Of a stretch of DNA of 64,000 bases, positions 1 to 9,300 are shown in pieces. This DNA comes from Xenorhabdus budapestensis (GTDB taxonomy: Bacteria > Pseudomonadota > Gammaproteobacteria > Enterobacterales > Enterobacteriaceae). Location: positions 62,001 to 126,000 of the forward strand of contig NZ_NIBS01000007.1 in NCBI RefSeq assembly GCF_002632465.1. Direction: 5' to 3'. Each line of letters begins with the position of its first letter. The stretch's first letter is position 1. The notes beneath the pieces were generated by a model. The model was not told the origin of the DNA. It saw nothing but the letters and a program-made list of their open reading frames with translations, and did no database searches. The position numbers and the translations under genes were made by a program.

Positions 1-430
1 CCATTTTTTCCTGAGATGGCCAGCGTTTACTCCAGTCTGTTCTTAGTGCGACAAAAGTGCCTGCTTCAATAATGCCATGTGTGGCTTCAAACTGGAGAAT
101 ATCATCTTTAGACAGTGAGAAATTAGGCTCTTGTTTTGCCCGTTCTGACTGGTCAATGACAATTAATGGTAACACTAGTTCTTTTAATTCCAATTCATTC
201 AAGAAACGAGCATCAGGTATAAAATGGCAAGGGGCATCAATGTGAGTACCATATTGACCAACAAAGGTAAATTGTTGGGCGAAAAATCCATCTGGATAAC
301 TAAACAGTGTTTTAATTTGAGCAGGGTTAAACATAAAAAAATGGGGTGAGTCTTGATCAAAACTATGTGTCAAATCGATCCATTTTTTGGATTTTAATAA
401 AGTGAGTGCCTGTAAGATATCGTTTGTCAT
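1..430 (-). CDS. Cyclase-family (kynurenine formamidase-like) metal hydrolase, partial
   Basis: The reading frame starts at ATG 430 and runs off the left edge, giving about 143 residues of the N-terminal part. It begins MTNDILQALTLL and contains WIDLTHSFDQDSP near residue 17 and QYGTHIDAPCHF near residue 60. These match the HxGTHxDxPxH-type metal-binding motif of the cyclase / kynurenine formamidase family (PF04199). Family members hydrolyse amide or ester bonds of small cyclic or formylated substrates with a divalent metal; the substrate of this one cannot be told. The first position of the motif is Gln rather than His in this copy. There is no visible operon partner on the right. The family call is firm, the role is not. 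Confidence 0.8.
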   Translation of the reverse strand, partial: MTNDILQALTLLKSKKWIDLTHSFDQDSPHFFMFNPAQIKTLFSYPDGFFAQQFTFVGQYGTHIDAPCHFIPDARFLNELELKELVLPLIVIDQSERAKQEPNFSLSKDDILQFEATHGIIEAGTFVALRTDWSKRWPSQEKM

Positions 431-494
431 AACAGCCTCATCTTGTTTAATTGTAGGGGCGTTTTTGAGAAAGACAGGGTACATTTTCAATGTA

Positions 495-516
495 GGTGAC
501 TGCTTAAGCAGTCACC
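495..516. repeat. Perfect 22-bp palindrome
   Basis: Both arms of GGTGACTGCTTAAGCAGTCA plus CC are fully self-complementary, with no loop. It lies 65 bp upstream of the cyclase-family gene. With no spacer it is better suited to a dimeric regulator than to a terminator, but no protein can be named. Confidence 0.5.
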
Positions 517-592
517 AAGACCTGTCTGTTTGTGAATATTAATATCTTCCAAGAGTGATATCAATATAGGTGAGATTGGTAAATGAACACTC

Positions 593-775
593 CTACTCTG
601 AGATAATTAATGAGGTAATAATAACCATTGGAGATTTGTCATTATCGATAAAAGGGTTAGTAACTGCTATTGTTTGGTAATAAAGTGGTTCCCATTCTGA
701 ATAGGTTATTGGTAACTTATTTTTTACCAGTGGATGCCTGCCGATTAATAGCATAAAATTAAAAAAAATTTTCAT
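593..775 (-). CDS. Possible small hypothetical protein
   Basis: This is a 60-residue frame starting MKIFFNFMLLIGRHP, with a weak GGAA ribosome site five bases before the ATG. It matches no family I recognise. It sits alone in AT-rich DNA between the cyclase-family gene and fliT, so it may be a chance frame or a relic. The rest of 431-1062 holds only the palindrome at 495-516 and nothing else recognisable. Confidence 0.2.
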   Translation of the reverse strand: MKIFFNFMLLIGRHPLVKNKLPITYSEWEPLYYQTIAVTNPFIDNDKSPMVIITSLIISE

Positions 776-1062
776 ATCATTCCGTTGAATATCTGGTTTT
801 TAATTAATAATAAATTTTTATTATTCTTCCATCTGCTTATTGTCTGAAAAATCCATTATCATCATCCATGAGTTAATTTTTTGTTTTGAAAATGTTTGTG
901 TTTTTATATTTATTGTTTGCAGGTTATGCATACAATATAATGCCGAATTAGACTACCCGAAAAAGGGATGGTGACTAAATGACACCACCTGAAATGAATA
1001 TGAATAAACGATACCGCTAATTAATATTATATTAATAAAATATCATGGTGTTGTTGTTATAT

Positions 1063-1440
1063 TTATGTCTTATCTGTTGTAGATGTCAGCTCCATTTCAT
1101 AATCACTGATAGGGAATTGCCCATAAGTATCATGTAATAATTGCTTACAGCTTTCCTGTTTAATCAGGTCGCTAAGTTCATCTAATCGTTTTTGCAATAA
1201 TCTCCTAGTTTCTTTTTCATTATCTAAGACAGTCTGCAAAATTTTGGTTAATTTCTGCTGCAATGAAATAGGAGCATCTGAATCTTTTGATAATAAAGTA
1301 ACCACTTCCACTGCTTTCAGGTAGGTGATTTCCATATCAACAAGTGCATCCCACTTTTCATTTCTAGCTAAATCAAGCATCTGCTCACTTAAATTAAGGA
1401 TCTGCTGGTAAGCTGACAAAAGATCCAGATCATTTTTCAT
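1063..1440 (-). CDS. fliT: Flagellar export chaperone FliT
   Basis: The 125-residue protein begins MKNDLDLLSAYQQILNLSEQ and is almost wholly helical, as expected of FliT, the export chaperone for the filament cap FliD. In enterobacteria FliT also binds FlhC of the FlhDC complex and damps class II transcription (family knowledge). The start at 1440 was chosen because it overlaps the fliS stop as TGATG, showing translational coupling, and because it matches the family length (121 in E. coli). An upstream in-frame extension lies inside fliS and is unlikely. It is the last gene of the fliD-fliS-fliT unit. Confidence 0.92.
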   Translation of the reverse strand: MKNDLDLLSAYQQILNLSEQMLDLARNEKWDALVDMEITYLKAVEVVTLLSKDSDAPISLQQKLTKILQTVLDNEKETRRLLQKRLDELSDLIKQESCKQLLHDTYGQFPISDYEMELTSTTDKT

Positions 1441-1850
1441 CAAACAATATCCTGACTGGCGTTGTAATGAGGACCTATTTGCCGCCAAGAATCTGAAATC
1501 TCGGAAAGTAAATCAATCACTTCGGTAATAGCCTTCTCATCGTTGCGTAAATTAGCATGGAGTAAACGACGACTCATATAATCATATAAAGCAAAAAGAT
1601 TCTGGGCAATCTCTCCGCCTTTTTCGAAATCAAGTCCCTCTTTGAGACCATTATCAATGATATTTATCGCCTTTGAAATAGCTAAACCTTTTTCCGGAAT
1701 ATTCCCCTGCTGCATCAGAATAATTGCACGACGCAGGGCGCTGAGCGCCCCATTGAACAATATCTGAATCAACTGGTAAGGAGAGGCATTCATAATTTCG
1801 CTCTCAAGATCTACCTGAGCGTATAACTGGCTTGCCGAACGTTGATACAT
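1440..1850 (-). CDS. fliS: Flagellin export chaperone FliS
   Basis: The 136-residue protein begins MYQRSASQLYAQVDLESEI, with MNASPYQLIQILFNGALSAL following, the hallmark of FliS. FliS binds the disordered C-terminus of flagellin in the cytoplasm, prevents early polymerisation and aids its export. Its length equals the E. coli protein. The gene starts 11 bases after the fliD stop and overlaps fliT by one base, so it is co-transcribed from the sigma-28 promoter before fliD. No defects are seen. Confidence 0.95.
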   Translation of the reverse strand: MYQRSASQLYAQVDLESEIMNASPYQLIQILFNGALSALRRAIILMQQGNIPEKGLAISKAINIIDNGLKEGLDFEKGGEIAQNLFALYDYMSRRLLHANLRNDEKAITEVIDLLSEISDSWRQIGPHYNASQDIV

Positions 1851-1861
1851 AATATCCTTTA

Positions 1862-3328
1862 TTATTTTAAAAGCTGGGCCAAGGATAAACCTGATTGGTT
1901 CATTGAACTGATAAGCTTATCCAGTGCTGTAAATTGTTTTTTATAACGCGCCATCGTAGCATCAATATTTCTGTTGGTCTGTTCTACTTGCCTTTCTAGT
2001 GTTTTCAGACTTTTATTGATACCTTCGGTTACTGTTGCGATAGTTCCTTCATGGCTATCCAACGTTTTTTTCAATAAATTATAGGTCTGGGTTGCAAAAC
2101 CAGTTTTTTCTCCATCCCCCATAAAGAAAGCTTTAACGTTGGCAGGTTTTTCTTTCAGGTTTTTTTCCAGTTTTTCGTTGCTGATTTCCAACGTACCATC
2201 CAATTTCTGTTTGATGCCCAATTTATTCAGGGTAGCAATATCAACGACTTTTTGTGCTGCAAACAATTGTTGCCTTAGTTGGCTTTGAATACCTTTTAAA
2301 GTACCGTCACCCAATAAGGGACCATTGTCTTTCGAAGCCGCTTCACCTTTTCCAACCTTTTTAAATTTGGTCAGTGAATCAAAAGTGGTTTGTACTTCAT
2401 TATAAGCATCAACCCACTTTTTGATCGCCTCTTTCATTGGTTCGATATCACGGGATATAACCAAAGTTTCTGGTTTAACCACTTCTTGAGTTTCGTCACT
2501 TTTTCCCGGGACTTTTTCTGTGACTTTTTCCGAGACTTTTTTCAGGCTTAGGGTAATGCCTTCCGGGGCATCTTTTATCTCATTAGTTTGGCGTTCAATT
2601 TCAATGCCATTGACTGTTAATTTCGCATTGGTCGCTTTCACTGTTTGTGTCATTGCACTAGTGCCGCCACCTTTGCCGCCAGATGTATAGTTCAGCAAAT
2701 TACCCAACTGATCATCACCTTCAACTTTGATGGTCATGACGGATTTTGTGCCGGCTTTTTTCGAAGTCAGGATCAGATAGTTTTTATTATCTTCTGCTTT
2801 GATGATGCTGGCATTAACGTTACCCTCTTTTTTATTGATGACATCACGGATTTCAACCAGAGAAGTTTCATTATCTTTCAGGGAAATAGAAATGCGCATT
2901 GGCTCTTTTTTACTTGGTTCACCTGGCTGATCGATAATAATGGTACGAGTACCTTTACCTTGTTCTCCTTGCAGGGCTTTTACATCAGCAACTTCCGTAG
3001 AGCGCAGAGACTGGGCCTTCGCAAGTTGTTTTATTTCAATAACATAGTTACCCGGACTGGCTTTAGAATCCGTACTGGGCGTAAATGTTTTATGATCTTC
3101 GCTGGTTTTGGTCGTATTGAGTTTATCGAATTTTTTGAGTTCTTCGGATGCGCTCTTTAACTTTTCCAAACTACCTTTTAATGTGCCAAAACCGGTTAGC
3201 TTAGCTTTATAGCTGCTTTGTTGTTGTGTTAATGGTTGTAAACGTTTTCTTTCATTTGCTTCAAGTTTATCCAGTAAGTTTTGATCCATCATCCCAGATC
3301 CGATTCCTACTGAGGAAATGCTAGCCAT
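1862..3328 (-). CDS. fliD: Flagellar hook-associated protein 2, filament cap FliD
   Basis: The 488-residue protein begins MASISSVGIGSGMMDQNLLDKL. It has the helical N-terminal D0/D1 region (FliD_N), a variable charged middle rich in Lys and Thr, and a C-terminal coiled coil ending MNQSGLSLAQLLK (FliD_C). FliD forms the pentameric cap that folds incoming flagellin at the filament tip. It is slightly longer than the E. coli protein (468). Residues about 260-290 hold short imperfect repeats of the type EKVTEKVPGK. It heads the fliDST unit, divergent from fliC. Confidence 0.95.
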   Translation of the reverse strand: MASISSVGIGSGMMDQNLLDKLEANERKRLQPLTQQQSSYKAKLTGFGTLKGSLEKLKSASEELKKFDKLNTTKTSEDHKTFTPSTDSKASPGNYVIEIKQLAKAQSLRSTEVADVKALQGEQGKGTRTIIIDQPGEPSKKEPMRISISLKDNETSLVEIRDVINKKEGNVNASIIKAEDNKNYLILTSKKAGTKSVMTIKVEGDDQLGNLLNYTSGGKGGGTSAMTQTVKATNAKLTVNGIEIERQTNEIKDAPEGITLSLKKVSEKVTEKVPGKSDETQEVVKPETLVISRDIEPMKEAIKKWVDAYNEVQTTFDSLTKFKKVGKGEAASKDNGPLLGDGTLKGIQSQLRQQLFAAQKVVDIATLNKLGIKQKLDGTLEISNEKLEKNLKEKPANVKAFFMGDGEKTGFATQTYNLLKKTLDSHEGTIATVTEGINKSLKTLERQVEQTNRNIDATMARYKKQFTALDKLISSMNQSGLSLAQLLK

Positions 3329-3364
3329 ATTGACTCCTTTTAATAAAAAGCATCACTGGACTTG

Positions 3365-3391
3365 TTATCGGATTAATTTGTGAAAAGTTTA
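3365..3391 (-). promoter_or_regulatory. Sigma-28 (FliA) promoter of fliDST
   Basis: Read on the minus strand, TAAA (3391-3388) is followed after exactly 15 bases by TCCGATAA (3372-3365). This is one base from the FliA consensus TAAA-N15-GCCGATAA. It lies 37 bp upstream of the fliD start. Confidence 0.85.
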
Positions 3392-3498
3392 CTGACAAAA
3401 TGATTTTTTTGATTGACAGAATAATTGATGAGAACAGGCGCTGTTTGGGTTATCGGGGAAAAGGGAGAAAAAAATAAAAAAGTTTTTTCAAGAAATAT

Positions 3499-3525
3499 TA
3501 AAGGTTCTTTTTAAGGGGCCGATAA
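3499..3525 (+). promoter_or_regulatory. Sigma-28 (FliA) promoter of fliC
   Basis: TAAA at 3499-3502 and GCCGATAA at 3518-3525 are separated by exactly 15 bases, a perfect FliA (class III flagellar) promoter. It sits 80 bp upstream of the fliC start. Confidence 0.93.
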
Positions 3526-3604
3526 AACTGTTGGCGGTGATGAACACCGTGAGCGAATAGGCTCAAACTAATTATATCGACTTGATTTTAAAAGGAACTC
3601 TACT

Positions 3605-4687
3605 ATGGCATCAGTCATTAATACTAACTATTCATCTCTGCTGGCTCAGAACAACTTGACCAGATCTAAAGGCGTTTTAGGCTCTGCTATTGAGCGTCTG
3701 TCTTCTGGTTTACGTATTAACAGCGCGAAGGATGATGCTGCTGGTCAAGCGATCGCTAACCGTTTCACTGCTAATGTTAAAGGCTTGACTCAGGCTGCTC
3801 GTAACGCAAACGACGGTATCTCCATTGCTCAGACTACCGAAGGTGCTCTGAACGAAATCAACAACAACCTGCAACGTATCCGTGAACTGACTGTTCAGTC
3901 TCAAAACGGTAGTAATTCTAAAAGTGATATCAAATCAATTCAGGACGAAGTTAAACAGCGTTTGGACGAAATTGACCGTATCTCTGAACAAACTCAGTTT
4001 AACGGCGTGAAAGTACTGAGCAAAGATAGCAAAATGACTGTTCAGGTTGGTGCAAACGATAATGAAACTATCACCATCGATTTGAAAAAAATCGACAGTA
4101 CTGTTCTGAAACTGGATAAGTTCGATGCAACTAAAGCTTCTACTTTTGGTGAGCAATTAACCGAAGTTAAAGGTAAAGTAGATGATGGTACTGGTAAAAA
4201 AGTTGACGGCAAAGTGAAAGTTGATACTTCTGCTCTTAAAGATATCTCTGAAGCTAAGGTCTTTCAGAAAATGAAAGAAGATGGCAAAGCTGACGGAGAT
4301 AATCTCCTGATGTCTTACAAAGATGATAAAACAGGTGAGACTAAGTATGCTGAAGTAAAAGCCGATGAAAATGGAAAAATAACTATTAGTAAAGAATACC
4401 CTCCAAAAGTTAACGATCGCCCTCTGGATGCTCTGGACAGCGCTCTGGCAACAGTCGATGGCCTGCGTAGCTCCCTGGGTGCAGTTCAAAACCGTCTGGA
4501 ATCCACTGTTAACAACCTGAACAACACTGTTAACAACCTGAGCGCTGCTCGTAGCCGTATCGAAGACGCTGACTACGCAGTTGAAGTTTCTAACATGAGC
4601 CGTGGTCAGATCCTGCAACAGGCTGGTACTTCTGTTTTGGCTCAGGCGAACCAGATTCCACAAACTGTTATGTCTCTGCTGCGTTAA
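3605..4687 (+). CDS. fliC: Flagellin FliC
   Basis: The 360-residue protein is the filament subunit secreted by the flagellar type III apparatus. The N-terminus ([20 protein letters not shown], residues 1-140) and the C-terminus (about 275-360, ending [12 protein letters not shown]) are the conserved D0/D1 helices. The middle, about 160-260, is a short Lys/Asp-rich hypervariable region, so surface domains D2/D3 are small compared with the roughly 500-residue E. coli flagellin. AAGGAACTC precedes the ATG. It has a perfect sigma-28 promoter upstream and a strong terminator downstream, so it is monocistronic. A codon-optimised, highly expressed structural gene. Confidence 0.97.
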   Translation: MASVINTNYSSLLAQNNLTRSKGVLGSAIERLSSGLRINSAKDDAAGQAIANRFTANVKGLTQAARNANDGISIAQTTEGALNEINNNLQRIRELTVQSQNGSNSKSDIKSIQDEVKQRLDEIDRISEQTQFNGVKVLSKDSKMTVQVGANDNETITIDLKKIDSTVLKLDKFDATKASTFGEQLTEVKGKVDDGTGKKVDGKVKVDTSALKDISEAKVFQKMKEDGKADGDNLLMSYKDDKTGETKYAEVKADENGKITISKEYPPKVNDRPLDALDSALATVDGLRSSLGAVQNRLESTVNNLNNTVNNLSAARSRIEDADYAVEVSNMSRGQILQQAGTSVLAQANQIPQTVMSLLR

Positions 4688-4746
4688 TTTTTATTTTCCA
4701 GCTAAGGATTTATGCAGGGCAACCTACATAGCTCCCGCTTATAAAA

Positions 4747-4776
4747 TAAGGATCGGCTTGCCGATCCTTATTTTTT
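4747..4776 (+). terminator. Rho-independent terminator of fliC
   Basis: An 11-bp stem (TAAGGATCGGC against GCCGATCCTTA, TT loop) is followed directly by six T residues. It lies 60 bp after the fliC stop. Confidence 0.93.
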
Positions 4777-4979
4777 AGCCTCTGTTTTACAGAAACTGTT
4801 TAATAAAAACGATTTTAACGTTCGTCAGGGACAGCCTGAAACTTGCGATGCATTCGGGCGGACAACAAAAATTTCGCATAGGTGAAAAAGAAGCGCTTTT
4901 ACTTCATTGTTCAAACGATTGTACCGATTAGGTGATTGGATAATGGTATCCAGTCTCTTATCCAAAGGTGTCTGTTGTT

Positions 4980-5702
4980 GTGAGCGATTTGTATACCGCC
5001 GAAGGCGTGATGGACAAAAATAGCCTCTGGAAGCGCTATGTACCACTGGTTCGCCATGAAGCACTGAGGCTACAGGTAAGATTGCCTGCCAGTGTAGAGC
5101 TTGATGACCTGCTTCAGGCCGGTGGCATAGGGTTACTGAATGCGGTGGAACGTTATGATTCCTTACAAGGAACGGCGTTTACCACCTATGCGGTGCAGCG
5201 CATCAGAGGTGCAATGCTGGATGAGTTGAGGAGCCGTGATTGGGCGCCGCGTAGTGTTCGACGCAATGCACGGGAAGTCACGCAAACCATCCGTAAACTT
5301 GAGCAAGAGTTAGGCCGTCCAGCCAGTGAGCAGGAAGTTGCTAAAGAATTAAAGATTAATCTGATAGAATATCGGCAAATACTGTTAGAAACCAATAACA
5401 GTCAACTATTTTCTTATGACGAATGGCACGAAATTCATGGTGAAAGCTGTGAGCCGGTAATTGAGGAAGAGCATGAGACAAACCCTCTCCAACAGTTACT
5501 GGAAGGTGACCTCCGTCAACGGGTTATCGATGTCATTGAGTCGTTGCCTGAAAGGGAAAAAATGGTTCTTACGCTGTATTATCAGGAAGAACTTAATCTT
5601 AAAGAGATTGGCGCGGTACTTAATGTGGGGGAATCTCGCGTGAGTCAGCTCCACAGCCAGGCAATAAAAAGGCTGCGGGCGCGTTTGAATCCAGAGAAGT
5701 AA
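4980..5702 (+). CDS. fliA: RNA polymerase sigma-28 factor FliA
   Basis: The protein of about 240 residues is the flagellar class III sigma factor. It shows region 2 (LPASVELDDLLQAGGIGLL near residue 40), region 3, and a region 4 helix-turn-helix (NLKEIGAVLNVGESRVSQLH near residue 205). It reads genes such as fliC and fliD here and is held by FlgM. The GTG at 4980 was chosen because E. coli FliA also starts by GTG just before SLYTAEGV and AAAGG lies 11 bases upstream. An in-frame GTG at 4968 would add four residues but lacks a ribosome site. fliZ follows 51 bases later. Confidence 0.95.
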   Translation: MSDLYTAEGVMDKNSLWKRYVPLVRHEALRLQVRLPASVELDDLLQAGGIGLLNAVERYDSLQGTAFTTYAVQRIRGAMLDELRSRDWAPRSVRRNAREVTQTIRKLEQELGRPASEQEVAKELKINLIEYRQILLETNNSQLFSYDEWHEIHGESCEPVIEEEHETNPLQQLLEGDLRQRVIDVIESLPEREKMVLTLYYQEELNLKEIGAVLNVGESRVSQLHSQAIKRLRARLNPEK

Positions 5703-5753
5703 CTTTTTGCTTATTTGTTTTTTGTTAAGACTACACACAGGGCTTTATCTCTT

Positions 5754-6269
5754 ATGTCTGTTACAACACAAAAGAAACGGCCTCTTAGCCGTTATATTAA
5801 GGATTATAAACATAGTCAGACTCATTGTTTGCATTGTCATAAGACTCTTGACCGTATTTCCCTTGTTTTTAACGGTCAGGTCATCAATAAAGAAGCAATT
5901 TCTGAGATGACTGAACTGGTTGATGACAAAACATGGAATGAGTTACAGGGTAAATTTGTAGCGCTGTGCCGCTTCTGTAGTGAAATTTATTGCAATAGCC
6001 AAACTGATTACTTCGACATAATGTCATTTAAACAGTATCTGTTTGAACAAACAGAGATGAGCCATAGCACAGTACGTGAATATGTGGTTCGTTTGCGGAG
6101 ACTGGATGAGTTACTGACATCAAGTAATTATCCTGAAGAAGAGTTCACACCAGAAAAAATTCAGGAAAAATTGAGTGAGAAATTGTCTCAGTCCGCTTTC
6201 AGTAACTACAATATCGCGCTGCGTAAATATGAACAATATCTGAGCTGGCAACAGAACGGACATTGTTAA
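5754..6269 (+). CDS. fliZ: Flagellar regulator FliZ
   Basis: The 171-residue protein begins MSVTTQKKRPLSRYIKDYKH. It has a Cys-rich N-terminal part (CLHCH near 27, CRFC near 74) and an integrase-core-like SAM domain helix bundle typical of FliZ. In enterobacteria FliZ is co-transcribed with fliA and acts as a DNA-binding antagonist of sigma-S promoters and a regulator of FlhDC output. The ATG at 5754 was preferred to the upstream TTG in the same frame because it gives the family start MxVxxxKKRPLSRY. A bidirectional terminator follows. Confidence 0.92.
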   Translation: MSVTTQKKRPLSRYIKDYKHSQTHCLHCHKTLDRISLVFNGQVINKEAISEMTELVDDKTWNELQGKFVALCRFCSEIYCNSQTDYFDIMSFKQYLFEQTEMSHSTVREYVVRLRRLDELLTSSNYPEEEFTPEKIQEKLSEKLSQSAFSNYNIALRKYEQYLSWQQNGHC

Positions 6270-6308
6270 TTAGACAAAGACATAACGTCTGTTGGGCTGA
6301 ACAATTTA

Positions 6309-6349
6309 AGAGGGGAATGTGATAATAACGCATTTCCCTCTGCTTTTTT
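6309..6349 (+). terminator. Terminator after fliAZ
   Basis: A 13-bp stem with G-T pairs (AGAGGGGAATGTG against CGCATTTCCCTCT) is followed by GC and six T residues. It separates the fliAZ unit from convergent putA. Confidence 0.85.
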
Positions 6350-6381
6350 AACCCGTCTTTTTTAACCCATCTTTTTTAACC
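6343..6381. repeat. 14-bp tandem repeat, 2.8 copies
   Basis: Units CTTTTTTAACCCGT, CTTTTTTAACCCAT and CTTTTTTAACC follow each other without gap. They start in the T tract of the fliZ terminator and run into the putA stop codon. They multiply the T tract on the plus strand. Confidence 0.8.
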
Positions 6382-9300
6382 AATAGTCATTAAGCTGGCA
6401 TTACCACCTGCCGCCGCAGTATTAATGCTTAAAGAACGCTCGTGCAATAAACGCTCCAGTAGCAGATTAGTTTCACCACGGGCAAAGCCTTGTACAGAAA
6501 TAATCGGCCCTTTACGTTGCGCGACAGTTTCACAAACATAGCGAAGTTGATCACAATCACCATGATAAATGACCGCTTCCATTGCTGTGTCTTCATTCTG
6601 CCAGTCATTGACCAAATGAATAGAATAACGAATTTCATCCGGTAACTGTTGCAGCAACTGTTGGTGCAGATCATCTTTTTCCCAAATAGCTTGGCAGCCG
6701 ACAGAAAGCACCGCCGCCAATTGGATCAGCGCATCCTGCTCATTATCCGCAAGACAAAGGACTTGACCACGCGGTAACAGGGTATAGGTATTACGTTCTC
6801 CCGTAGGTCCCGGTAATACACGCGTTGTTCCTCCCTGAGCCAGTAAACTATATTCCTGAATAACCTTGTTCAGTTCTGAATGATTACATACTGTTGCCCA
6901 TTCAGCCAGTGTGTTGAAAGGAGAATGTAGGGCAGTTCGGGCTTTGGCATCCAGTGAATACTCTTCATCCTGTCGCGCCAGTGTTTGAGTAGCAGCATTG
7001 ACTGGACGTTGGGACAACAGACGATAAAGATAGAGTGGCCCGCCTGCTTTTGGCCCTGTTCCCGATAATCCTTCACCACCGAATGGCTGTACGCCGACGA
7101 CAGCCCCTACCATATTGCGGTTGACATATAAATTTCCGACTTTCGCTTTACTGGTAACTTGAGCGATGGTTTCATCGATACGAGTGTGAATACCCAATGT
7201 TAAACCGTAGCCGGAGGCGTTAATCTGATCCAACAACTTATCCAATTCATCCCGTTTAAAGCGCACAACATGCAGAACCGGGCCGAAAATTTCTTTTTTT
7301 AATTCATCAAAGCTGTCCAGTTCGATAAGTGTTGGTTTGATGAACGTACCTTGTGACCATTCTTGGCTGTCTGATGCATTTTTAGCCTGATAAATCGTTC
7401 TGCCTTTGGTACGCATGGTTTGAATGTGGCGTTCGATATTTGCTTTCGCTTCAGCATCAATCACCGGGCCGATATCTGTAGCCAAGTGTTCCGGGTTGCC
7501 CATCCGGCATTCAGTCATAGCCCCTTTCAACATAGTGAGTGTTCTGTCGGCTACGTCATCTTGTACACAGAGAATGCGCAAGGCAGAGCAGCGTTGACCA
7601 GCACTGTCAAAGGCAGACGCAATAACATCGGTAACAACCTGTTCTGTCAGGGCAGAAGAATCGACAATCATCGCATTCATGCCGCCTGTTTCTGCAATCA
7701 ATGGCGTTGGACGCCCTTGTGCATCAAGGTGACCGGCTATATTGCGTTGTAACAGGCTGGCAACTTCGGTAGAGCCGGTGAACATCACACCACGTACGCG
7801 CTCATCACCTACCAGCATTGCGCCGACGGTTTCCCCTTGTCCCGGTAGCAATTGCAGGACGTCGCGGGGAATGCCTGCCTGATGTAGCATTTTAACGGCA
7901 ACTGCTGCAATCAACGGTGTTTGCTCTGCTGGTTTTGCCAATACACTGTTACCAGCGGCTAATGCTGCGGCAATCTGACCGGTGAAAATTGCCAGAGGGA
8001 AGTTCCATGGACTGATACAAACCACAGGTCCCAGCGGGCGATGTGTATCATTGGCGAAATCCTGACGAACTTGATCCGCATAATAATAGAGGAAATCCAC
8101 CGCTTCACGGACTTCTGCAATAGCATTGTTAAACGTTTTACCCGCTTCACGCACCAGAATACCAAGCAGGGATTGCAGGTTGTTTTCTATCAACTCCGCA
8201 GCACGCACTAAGATAGCCGCTCGCTCTGATGGTGGTGTTGCAAACCAGATTGCTCCTGCATTAGTGGAAACTTCCAGCGCATGGTTGACTTCCTGCTCAG
8301 TGGTTTCACGAACATAACCAACGGTATCAGAAGATTTGGCCGGGTTATTGACAGGTTTGGCTACAGGTAACTCTCCGGTATGGGTGTAATCACCACCCAA
8401 CAGCGGTTCACTATTCCATGTTTCCATTGAAGAACTCAGCAGGGCGCTGGAAAGTGAAGCCAGACGGTGTTCATTGGAAAGATCAAGCCCCGATGAATTG
8501 ACGCGGGTTTTACCATACAAATCAATTGGCAATGGGATTTTCGGATGCGGCAGGCCGATTTGCCCTTCGGATTTAGCCAACTCTTGTACCACTTTCACCG
8601 GATCGGCAACCAATTCATCAATCGGCAGGGATGTATCTGCTATGCGGTTGACAAACGATGTATTAGCCCCATTTTCTAGCAAGCGGCGCACCAGATAGGC
8701 TAATAACGTCTCATGTGTTCCGACTGGCGCATAAATGCGACATGGTCGATTGAGCTTACCATCAGCAATTTTGCCAACCACTTGTTCATAAAGCGGCTCA
8801 CCCATACCATGCAGGCACTGGAATTCATATTGACCAGGATAGTAATTTTGCCCGGCGAGATGGTAGATAGCAGACAGAGTATGAGCATTATGAGTAGCAA
8901 ATTGTGGGTAAATAAGATTAGGAACGAAAAGTAACTTGCGGGCGCAGGCAAGGTAAGAAACATCGGTATACACTTTGCGGGTATAGACCGGATATCCTTC
9001 CAGCCCATCGATTTGGGCACGTTTGATTTCGCTGTCCCAATATGCGCCTTTTACCAAACGGATCATCAACCTGTGACGGCTACGTTGTGCCAAATCGATA
9101 ATACTGTCAATCACGAAAGGACAGCGTTTCTGGTAAGCCTGAATCACAAAGCCAATTCCGTTCCAGCCTTCCAGTTGTGGTTCAAAACAGAGTCTTTCCA
9201 GCAAATCGAGAGAAATTTCCAGGCGATCAGCTTCTTCTGCGTCGATATTGATACCAACATCATACTGGCGAGCCTGTAAGGTCAGCGCAAGTAAGCGCGG

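Noticed and set aside
2645..3160. 171-codon open frame on the plus strand inside fliD
   Set aside because: Antisense shadow of fliD with a Phe/Ile-rich composition mirroring its Lys/Glu codons; no ribosome site.
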